NCBI GenBank assembly: GCA_902803365.1 | Contig: CADCPU010000437.1 | Coordinates: forward strand, 1 to 8,569 | Length of the DNA stretch: 8,569 nt | Source: Oscillospiraceae bacterium | Lineage (GTDB): Bacteria > Bacillota_A > Clostridia > Saccharofermentanales > Saccharofermentanaceae | Direction: 5' to 3' | Shown: piece by piece, positions 1 to 6,500 of the stretch | Position numbering within the stretch: position 1 is the first letter of the stretch | How the letters are laid out: every line of letters begins with the position of its first letter | Made by a program: the position numbers and the translations under genes | The notes under the pieces: model-generated | What the model was told of the DNA's origin: nothing | Seen by the model: the letters and a program-made list of their open reading frames with translations, nothing else | Database searches by the model: none

Positions 1-420
1 CTTCATGTCAGGATCGAGAGCCTTGATGGAAAGCTCGAATCTTACCTGGTCGTTACCCTTACCTGTGCAGCCGTGAACGATAGTTGTACAGCCGTTAGCG
101 TGAGCAGCCTCAACGAAGTGCTTAGCGATAACAGGACGAGCCATTGATGTACCGAGGAGGTACTTGCCCTCATAAACTGCGTTAGCCTTGAGTGTAGGGA
201 ATACAAAGTCAGCTACGAATTCTTCTGAGATATCTTCGATGATGCACTTAATAGCACCACACTTGAGAGCTTTCTGCTCGAGATAATCGTGATCGACACC
301 TACACCGACTTCACCGCAGTAAGCTACTACTTCACAATCATAGTGCTCAAGAAGCCAAGGGATGATGATGGATGTATCAAGGCCGCCTGAGTAAGCCAAT
401 AAAAACTTTTCTTTTGCCAT
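1..420 (-). CDS. argG: Argininosuccinate synthase, N-terminal 140 residues (3' end outside window)
   Basis: ArgG joins citrulline and aspartate, using ATP, to make argininosuccinate in the cytoplasm, the penultimate step of arginine synthesis. Translating the minus strand from the ATG at 420-418 gives an uninterrupted 140-residue reading frame that runs off the left edge. The N-type ATP pyrophosphatase loop AYSGGLDTS lies at residues 9-17, and the family signature [14 protein letters not shown] lies at residues 116-129; both are essentially canonical. [11 protein letters not shown] (residues 110-100 region) is also typical of the family. Full-length members are about 400 residues, so roughly a third is visible. 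The start is supported by GGAGGTG ending four bases before the ATG. It is transcribed away from the rest of the window, from a promoter covered by ArgR-like operators. Whether argH follows cannot be seen. Identification is very secure. Confidence 0.97.
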   Translation of the reverse strand, partial: MAKEKFLLAYSGGLDTSIIIPWLLEHYDCEVVAYCGEVGVGVDHDYLEQKALKCGAIKCIIEDISEEFVADFVFPTLKANAVYEGKYLLGTSMARPVIAKHFVEAAHANGCTTIVHGCTGKGNDQVRFELSIKALDPDMK

Positions 421-424
421 GGGG

Positions 425-431
425 CACCTCC
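425..431 (-). promoter_or_regulatory. Ribosome binding site of argG
   Basis: On the minus strand GGAGGTG lies four bases before the argG ATG. It is a near-perfect complement to the 16S anti-Shine-Dalgarno sequence and fixes the start codon. Confidence 0.85.
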
Positions 432-436
432 GTATA

Positions 437-454
437 AATGAATAATTATGCATT
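437..454. promoter_or_regulatory. ArgR operator (ARG box), strong, downstream of argG -10
   Basis: The 18 bases AATGAATAATTATGCATT match the Bacillus-type ARG box consensus CATGAATAAAAATKCAAK at 14 of 18 positions by my count. It lies between the predicted argG transcription start (about 467, minus strand) and the ribosome binding site, so bound ArgR-arginine would block initiation or early elongation. Location in front of argG makes the assignment much more convincing than the sequence match alone. Binding itself is inferred. Confidence 0.75.
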
Positions 455-456
455 TC

Positions 457-474
457 TCTGAATAACTTTTCACA
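457..474. promoter_or_regulatory. Second ARG box, weaker, at argG -10/+1
   Basis: TCTGAATAACTTTTCACA matches the ARG box consensus at about 11 of 18 positions and keeps the TGAATAA half-site. It starts 20 bases from the first box, leaving a two-base gap. Tandem 18-base boxes separated by two to three bases are the usual arrangement bound by an ArgR hexamer. It touches the last base of the -10 and covers the predicted +1, as expected of a repressor site. Confidence 0.6.
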
Positions 475-502
475 TACTAGCAGAACAGTAATTATTCGTC
501 AA
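474..502 (-). promoter_or_regulatory. argG promoter
   Basis: On the minus strand TTGACG (502-497) is followed after exactly 17 bases by TAGTAT (479-474). The -35 matches the sigma-A consensus at 5 of 6 positions and the -10 at 4 of 6. Transcription would start near 467 and give a leader of about 47 bases. The two ARG boxes overlap or directly follow the -10, supporting this as the regulated argG promoter. Confidence 0.65.
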
Positions 503-514
503 CAATTATTTTTC

Positions 515-534
515 TGTTTTCGGACAGTTTTCGA
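515..534. repeat. Short direct repeat GTTTTCG, 11 bases apart, upstream of argG -35
   Basis: GTTTTCG occurs at 516-522 and again at 527-533, one helical turn apart, with similar flanks. It lies just upstream of the argG -35. The second copy forms part of the palindrome TTTTCGAAAA (528-537). It could be a site for an additional regulator; chance is also possible in this AT-rich stretch. Confidence 0.3.
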
Positions 535-549
535 AAAACAACTATTATT

Positions 550-567
550 AATATAAAACTTTATATT
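550..567. repeat. Perfect 18-base inverted repeat in the divergent region
   Basis: AATATAAA and TTTATATT form a perfect 8-base inverted repeat around a two-base centre. The centre is too short for a good RNA hairpin and the arms contain only A and T, so it is not a credible terminator. As DNA it could be a dimeric operator or an AT-rich upstream element for the rightward promoter 30 bases further on. Chance is a real alternative given the base composition. Confidence 0.3.
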
Positions 568-596
568 TTTTGTGCAAGATTTTATTGTGAGTTCCT

Positions 597-624
597 TTGA
601 AAAAAGAATAATTAAGTATAGAAT
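597..624 (+). promoter_or_regulatory. Promoter of the aminotransferase-htpG unit
   Basis: TTGAAA (597-602) and TAGAAT (619-624) each match the sigma-A consensus at 5 of 6 positions and are 16 bases apart. Transcription would begin near 631, giving a leader of about 29 bases before the ATG at 660. The spacer contains GAATAATTA (606-614), the same nine-base core found in the strong ARG box, so arginine control is possible but unproven. Confidence 0.6.
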
Positions 625-644
625 CTAAAGCATTGATATCTTTT

Positions 645-652
645 AAGAGGAG
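645..652 (+). promoter_or_regulatory. Ribosome binding site that decides the aminotransferase start
   Basis: AAGAGGAG lies about seven bases before the ATG at 660, ideal spacing. An in-frame TTG at 633 would extend the protein by nine residues, but it has no ribosome binding site and lies almost on the predicted transcription start, so the ATG at 660 is chosen. Confidence 0.85.
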
Positions 653-659
653 ATCTTCT

Positions 660-1514
660 ATGGCCTATCAATTGATCGAGAATAATCAGTCTGACGTGCT
701 TTTTGTAGACGGAATGCTCATTCCCGCGAATGCACCTGAAGCTGCGGAATTGTTTCTTCCTTGCTATGATACCGTATATTATGAAACGGTAAGGGTCTAT
801 AAGGGCGTATTGTTATTCCTTGAAGATCATCTTGCTCGTTTGGAGAAGTCTGTCAGGGGCGGAGAGCGTTTCCCGGTCGATATCACTTTTATCAAATACA
901 GTCTCGAGAATTATCTCGGTTATCTTAAACTCGGTGAATATCACGGCAACATGAGGATCGTTCTTACACGCGATCATATCATCTATCATCTTTGTGATGC
1001 GAGCATCCCGACTCCGGATAAGTTTGAGCAGGGAATCGTTACCAATATCCTTGATTGGGAACGTAAGGCACCTAACATCAAGGTGTTCAGAGGCGATTAT
1101 AAAGAAGCCGTTGCTCAGAAGTTTACTGAAGATACTCCGTTCGGCAAGCCTTATGAGGTCTTGCTCAGGAACAAGTTCGGTAAGCTCACCGAAGGTTCAA
1201 AGTCCAATTTCTTCGCTATCGTCAAGGGTGAAGTATATTCGGCAACAAATGATGTCATTCTTATCGGTATTACACGTCAGTATGTTTTGCAGGCACTTAA
1301 GGAAGCCGGCAAGACTTTGAGATACAGGGTGTTCAGCCTTGAAGAACTTGAGCGCGAGAATGCTGCTCTGTTCGTATCGAGCACACCTTTTGACATCCTG
1401 CCGATATCTTCGGTAGACGGCGTTAAGTTTGATTCCGTCAACAACGAGGTCCTTCAGAGTATCAGTGCAAGATACAAGGAGATCGTTGAGGATTATTATA
1501 AAAAACATGTTTAA
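660..1514 (+). CDS. Aminotransferase class IV (fold type IV PLP enzyme), substrate unknown
   Basis: This 284-residue protein belongs to the family of branched-chain aminotransferase (IlvE), D-amino acid aminotransferase and aminodeoxychorismate lyase (PabC). ETVRVYKGVLLFLEDHLARL at residues 42-61 is the typical N-terminal part. The lysine in NIKVFRGDYKEA (K141) aligns with the Schiff-base lysine of D-amino acid aminotransferase. LTEGSKSNFFAI (about 176-187) supplies the conserved PLP-contacting glutamate (E178), GITRQYVL is at 203-210, and SSTPFDILPI (about 240-249) matches the C-terminal cofactor phosphate loop. Length is normal for the family. Residues between K141 and the TEG motif differ from textbook IlvE and PabC, so I do not assign a substrate; a branched-chain or D-amino acid role is possible. 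It starts a rightward unit, diverges from argG, and lies only 17 bases before htpG, so the two are probably cotranscribed. Codon use is mixed and less biased than in htpG. Confidence 0.9.
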   Translation: MAYQLIENNQSDVLFVDGMLIPANAPEAAELFLPCYDTVYYETVRVYKGVLLFLEDHLARLEKSVRGGERFPVDITFIKYSLENYLGYLKLGEYHGNMRIVLTRDHIIYHLCDASIPTPDKFEQGIVTNILDWERKAPNIKVFRGDYKEAVAQKFTEDTPFGKPYEVLLRNKFGKLTEGSKSNFFAIVKGEVYSATNDVILIGITRQYVLQALKEAGKTLRYRVFSLEELERENAALFVSSTPFDILPISSVDGVKFDSVNNEVLQSISARYKEIVEDYYKKHV

Positions 1515-1531
1515 TTAAAGGGGGCATTTTT

Positions 1532-3451
1532 ATGTCGATCAGATCAGGTAAGGTTACAGTTACTACGGAGAACATCTTTCCGGTTATCCGTCAGTGGCTC
1601 TATTCTGACCAGGATATCTTTGTAAGAGAACTCGTATCAAACTGTTGTGATGCGGTTGCCAAGTTCAAGCGTTTGGTTGATCTCGGTGAGGCTAAGGCAG
1701 CAGATGACGAGAAGTATTTTATCAACGTTGTCTATGATGATTCTGCAAAGACGCTGTCCTTTGAGGATAACGGAATCGGTATGTCTGCCGATGAGATCGA
1801 GAAGTACATTAACCAGATCGCTTTTTCCGGTGCCATGGATTTTGTAACCAAGTACCAGGAGCAGTCTACTGACAAGGCCGGCATTATCGGTCATTTCGGT
1901 CTCGGTTTTTATTCCGCATTTATGGTAGCTGACGAAGTTACTATCGATACCAAGTCATTTGTTGAGTCTGAGGCTCCTGTACTCTGGAAGTCCGCAGACG
2001 GTATGGAGTATGAGATCTCCGAGTCTTCCAAGGCTTCACGTGGTACGATCATTACTCTTAAGCTTTCAGAGGAAGCTCAGGCTATTTTCGATGCATCAAA
2101 GATCAGAAGCGTTCTTAACAAGTACTGCAGCTTCATGCCGGTAGAGATCTTCTTCATAGATACTGAGGCTGACAAGAAGGCTGCTGAAGAAGAGGAGAAG
2201 AGAAAGAAGGAAAAGGAAGAGAAGGGAGAAGAGTATACTGCTCCTGATCTTACAAAGAAGGCTCTTAACAACACAGAGCCTCTCTGGGCCAAAAAGCCAT
2301 CTGATTGTACTGATGAACAGTACAAAGAGTTCTACCACAGCGTATTCCCTGATATGAGAGATCCGCTCTTCTGGATCCATCTCAATATGGATTACCCGTT
2401 CAACCTTCAGGGTATCCTTTATTTCCCGAAGACAGACAATGTCTATCAGAACCTCGAAGGCAGGATCAAGATCTATAATCATCAGGTCTTCGTAGCAGAC
2501 AATATCGAAGAGATCATTCCTGATTTCCTCTTCCTTCTCAAGGGTTGCCTCGATTGTTCAGATCTTCCTTTGAACGTATCAAGATCTGCTCTTCAGCAGG
2601 ACGAATATGTTAAGAAGCTCTCTTCTCACATCATCAAGAAGGTATCCGATAAGCTCAACGAGATCTTCAAGAAGGACCGTGAGTCATTCGAGAAGTATTG
2701 GGGTGACATCTCCGTATTCGTTAAGTACGGCATGATGAAGGAAGAGAAGTTTGCAGATAAGGTCAAGGACATCTGCCTCTTTAAGCTCAACGGCGGCGGA
2801 TTTATGACACTTGCCGAACTTACTGACGGTAAAGATCAGGTAAGATACACGACAGATGCAGTATCTCAGGCTGCTTATATCGCAATGTCCGAGAAGGACG
2901 GTTATAAGGTAATAATCCTTGATGAGGAACTTGATAACAACTTTATCTCATTCCTCGAATACAAGAATTCGAACATCAAGTTCAAGCGCGTTGACAGTGA
3001 ATTGTCAGGTACTGAGGGTGATGAAGAGACAAAGACAAAGCTCAGCGATCTCTTTAAGGCAGCTCTTGGTGACGATAAGCTCGAGGTTTCCGCTATGGCA
3101 ATGGGTGCTGATGCAATGCCTGCATTCATCAGAGAGACTGAGGAAGCTCGCCGTATGGCTGAGATGAGAGCTCAGTTCGAGAAGATGAGGACAGGCGGTG
3201 AGGATGATCCTTATAAGGACCTCGATTCCATGTTCCCGGTCAAGGAAGACCTCGTTGTCAACACTGACAGTAATCTCATCTCCAAGCTTTCTGCAATGAA
3301 GGCTCTCGGTACTAAGGAAGAAGAGGCTAACAGACTTGCTCAGCACATCTTCGATCAGGCTAAGCTCGCTCATGGTTCTCTCGATTCCGAAGGACTCAAG
3401 AGATTTTTGGAGTATAATTCAAAACTGCTCGAAAAATCAGTTGAATCATAA
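1532..3451 (+). CDS. htpG: Hsp90-family molecular chaperone HtpG
   Basis: HtpG is the bacterial Hsp90, a cytosolic ATP-driven homodimer that remodels late folding intermediates. The 639-residue product is near the usual 610-650. The N-terminal GHKL ATPase domain (about 1-210) has the catalytic glutamate and N-box asparagine in FVRELVSNCCDA (E33, N37), the nucleotide-binding DNGIGM at 79-84, and the lid segment GHFGLGFYSAF at 120-130. The usual SNASDA is SNCCDA here. A charged linker (about 213-243) includes 16 consecutive residues made only of E, K, R and G, longer than in E. coli HtpG. The middle domain (about 245-490) contains KEFYHSVFPDMRDPLFW and the catalytic-loop arginine in LPLNVSRSALQQ (R351). 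The C-terminal dimerisation domain lacks the eukaryotic MEEVD tail. AAAGGGGG (1517-1524) before the ATG is the ribosome binding site. No CIRCE or CtsR-type operator is visible; expression probably comes from the promoter at 597-624. Lysine codons are strongly biased to AAG. Confidence 0.97.
   Translation: MSIRSGKVTVTTENIFPVIRQWLYSDQDIFVRELVSNCCDAVAKFKRLVDLGEAKAADDEKYFINVVYDDSAKTLSFEDNGIGMSADEIEKYINQIAFSGAMDFVTKYQEQSTDKAGIIGHFGLGFYSAFMVADEVTIDTKSFVESEAPVLWKSADGMEYEISESSKASRGTIITLKLSEEAQAIFDASKIRSVLNKYCSFMPVEIFFIDTEADKKAAEEEEKRKKEKEEKGEEYTAPDLTKKALNNTEPLWAKKPSDCTDEQYKEFYHSVFPDMRDPLFWIHLNMDYPFNLQGILYFPKTDNVYQNLEGRIKIYNHQVFVADNIEEIIPDFLFLLKGCLDCSDLPLNVSRSALQQDEYVKKLSSHIIKKVSDKLNEIFKKDRESFEKYWGDISVFVKYGMMKEEKFADKVKDICLFKLNGGGFMTLAELTDGKDQVRYTTDAVSQAAYIAMSEKDGYKVIILDEELDNNFISFLEYKNSNIKFKRVDSELSGTEGDEETKTKLSDLFKAALGDDKLEVSAMAMGADAMPAFIRETEEARRMAEMRAQFEKMRTGGEDDPYKDLDSMFPVKEDLVVNTDSNLISKLSAMKALGTKEEEANRLAQHIFDQAKLAHGSLDSEGLKRFLEYNSKLLEKSVES
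2186..2233 (+). other. 48-base uninterrupted purine tract inside htpG
   Basis: Every base from 2186 to 2233 is A or G. It encodes residues 219-234 of HtpG, the core of the charged linker, through GAR, AAR and AGA/GGA codons. The coding demand for E, K, R and G explains it, but a tract this long could also affect DNA structure or ribosome pausing because it contains several Shine-Dalgarno-like GGAG and AGGA words. Confidence 0.9.
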
Positions 3452-3468
3452 GTTTGCACTTATATAAT
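3441..3468 (+). promoter_or_regulatory. Promoter of purL, -35 inside the end of htpG
   Basis: TTGAAT (3441-3446) overlaps the last codons of htpG, and a perfect TATAAT (3463-3468) follows after 16 bases. Transcription would start near 3475, leaving about 26 bases before the purL ATG. Such a leader is too short for a purine riboswitch. No PurR-type operator is recognisable. Confidence 0.6.
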
Positions 3469-3500
3469 AGTAAAGTAATTTATTTTTTGGAGGAACAAGT

Positions 3501-6500
3501 ATGGCACAAGAGGTTCGCAGAATATTTTCTGAGAAGAAGTTACCTTTTGCGGTTGAGGCTCGCGGCATCCTTAAGGATATCAAGTCCGACCTCGGCATCG
3601 ACACTTTGACGGAGGTCAAGGTATTTAACAGATATGATATATCCGGCATCACGGATGAGGAGTACGAGAACGCCAAGAGCGTAGTATTCTCAGAACCTCC
3701 GGTAGACAATGTCTACGACGAGTCCATTGATACAACGGGCAGTGCATACGTCCTCGGTATCGAAGCTCTTCCGGGTCAGTATGATCAGAGAGCAGATTCC
3801 GCAGCTCAGTGCGTACAGTTCCTGACACAGAAGGAGAGACCTCTTGTTAAGACAGCCAAGATCGTTGTCTTCTACGGTTCTCTTACAGAAGAGCAGAAGG
3901 GTGAGATCGACAAGTATCTCATCAACCCTGTTGAGTGCCGCAAGGCTTCCGATGTTAAGCCTGAGACACTTGTTGACGTTTATGATATCCCTGAGACAGT
4001 TGAGACTGTTGAAGGATTCATCGATATGTCAGATGAGAAGATCGCTGAACTTCGTTCCAAGCTCGGTCTTGCAATGAGCGATGCTGACCTGAAGTTTACA
4101 AGAGAGTTCTTCAAAGAGCAGAAGAGAAACCCAACGATCACTGAGATCAGGGTCCTTGATACATACTGGTCTGACCACTGCCGTCATACAACGTTCCTCA
4201 CTCAGCTCGAGGATATCGTTTTCGATGGCGACGACAAGCTTACAGAAGAGATCAAGGCTACATATGCCGATTATTTGAGCACACGTGAGGAAGTATACGG
4301 TGAGAGGATCTCCAAGAAGCCTGTATGCCTCATGGATGTTGCTACGATGGCTATGAGAAAGCTCAAGAAGGACGGCAAGATCGCTGATCTTGATGAGTCC
4401 GAGGAGATCAATGCTTGTTCCATCAAGATCCGTATCGATGTTGACGGCGAGATGAAGGATTATATCCTCATGTTCAAGAACGAGACACATAACCATCCTA
4501 CAGAGATCGAGCCATTCGGTGGTGCTGCTACATGTTTGGGCGGTGCAATCAGAGATCCGCTCTCAGGCCGTTCTTATGTTTACCAGGCTATGCGTGTAAC
4601 TGGTGCAGGTGATCCTACGGTTCCTGTTTCCATGACACTTAAGGGTAAGCTCTCCCAGAAGAAGATCGTTCGTACTGCAGCTGCCGGTTACAGTGCTTAC
4701 GGTAACCAGATCGGTCTTGCAACAGGTCAGGTAGACGAGGTCTATCATCCGGGTTATGTTGCTAAGCGTATGGAGATCGGTGCCGTTATCGGTGCAGCTC
4801 CTGCTGAAAATATCGTTCGTGAGCGTCCTATCCCGGGCGACATCGTAGTTCTCTTGGGCGGACGTACGGGTCGTGACGGTATCGGCGGTGCTACAGGTTC
4901 TTCCAAGGCACACGATGAGAAGTCCGTTCTTACATGCGGTGCTGAAGTTCAGAAGGGTAATCCTCCTACGGAGAGAAAGATCCAGAGACTTTTCAGAAAT
5001 CCTCAGGTTACAAAGCTTATCGTTCGTTGTAATGACTTTGGTGCAGGCGGTGTATCCGTTGCCATCGGTGAGCTTGCTGACGGTCTTCGTATCAATCTCG
5101 ACCTCGTTCCTAAGAAATACGAAGGTCTCGACGGTACTGAGATCGCTATCTCCGAGTCTCAGGAGCGTATGGCTTGCGTTATCCATAAGGAAGACAAGGA
5201 TAAGTTCCTTAAGTTCGCTGACGAAGAGAACCTTGAGGCTATCGTTGTTGCTGAGGTAACAGAAGAGCCTTATATGAGAATGGTGTGGAACGGCAACACT
5301 ATCGTTGACCTCCCAAGAAGCTTTATCGATACCAACGGTGCAAGCCAGTATGCTGATGTTGAGGTTTCAAAGCCTACAGAAGGCGCTTATATCGATTCCG
5401 TTAATGCTTCTTATACAGCAGGCGACTTCAAGAAGTCACTCCTCGGTGCTCTCAATTCACTCGAGGGCTGCTCAAGAAAGGGACTCATCCAGAGATTTGA
5501 CTCAACGATCGGTGCAGGATCTGTCATCATGCCTTACGGTGGTAACTATCAGACATCACCTGAAGAAGGTATGGCTTGCAAGATCCCTCTCGATCACGGC
5601 ACGACAAAGTCCTGTTCCGTAATGACATACGGCTTCGATCCTTACTTTACTGAGTGGAACCCTTACTGCGGTGCTTATCACTCTGTAGTAGAGAGCCTTT
5701 TGAAGCTCCTCTGTATGGGTGTCGATCCTCTTACGGCAAGACTTACATTCCAGGAATACTTTGAGCGCATGAGCTCCAACGTTGCATGGGGCAAGCCTTT
5801 GCAGGCTCTCCTCGGTGCTTATAAGGCACAGCTCGATTTCGGTACTGCTTCTATCGGCGGTAAGGACTCCATGTCCGGTACATTTAACGAGATCCACGTA
5901 CCTCCGACGCTCGTATCTTTTGCTGTCGGCATGACAACAGTAGATAAGCTCATCACTGCAACTCTTACAGGTACTTCTCAGAAGCTCTACTTCATCAAGG
6001 TTGCAAGAAACGAGCTCGGTTTCTATAAGAAGGATCACGCACTTCGCGTTATCAAGGCAGTCAAGGAACTTACATCCCGCGGTCTTCTCAAGAATGCTGC
6101 AGTAGTAAGATCTTCCGGTATCGCTGCACGTACTGTAGAGATGCTCGTCGGTAATAAGCTCGGTTTTGAATTCTCTTCCGACCTTAAGGAAGAAGAGCTC
6201 TTCTCCAAGTCTTTGGGTACTATCATCCTTGCTATCGACAAGGATTCCAATGCTGTCGATAAGGTAGAGATGGCAGGCGGTAAGTACCTCGGTACTACTA
6301 ATGCTACAGGCGTTGTTTCCTATAACGGTGTATCCGTATCCGTTGATGAGGCACTCGAGGCATACGAAGGTAAGCTCGAGCCTATCTTCCGTACGGTTGC
6401 TGAGGACGGCACGATGCCTTGTGAAGTTAAGGAATTCAATTCAGACAAGACATTCAAGGCTGCTCCGGGTGTCCTTAAGGGTGCTAAGCCTAAGGTTATC

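Noticed and set aside
550..575. Rho-independent terminator from the palindrome followed by a T run
   Set aside because: Arms are A/T only with a two-base centre, so no stable hairpin can form, and no gene ends upstream on either strand to need it.
633..659. TTG start at 633 giving the aminotransferase nine extra N-terminal residues
   Set aside because: It has no ribosome binding site and lies at the predicted transcription start, and the extra codons themselves contain the AAGAGGAG site serving the ATG at 660.
1486..1515. Possible htpG promoter TTGAGG-18-TTTAAT at the end of the aminotransferase gene
   Set aside because: Transcription would start inside the htpG ribosome binding site, leaving no usable leader, and the -35 is poor.
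1514..1532. Heat-shock operators (CIRCE, CtsR box) before htpG
   Set aside because: The 17-base gap has no inverted repeat resembling TTAGCACTC-N9-GAGTGCTAA and no GGTCAAA direct repeats; none is seen at 431-659 either.
3475..3500. Purine riboswitch or PurR box before purL
   Set aside because: The predicted leader is about 26 bases, far too short for a riboswitch, and no PurBox-like sequence is visible.
4563..5186. Long minus-strand open frame (207 codons) inside purL
   Set aside because: It lies wholly within a well-conserved purL frame, has no recognisable motif and no ribosome binding site; open antisense frames are expected from the biased codon use.
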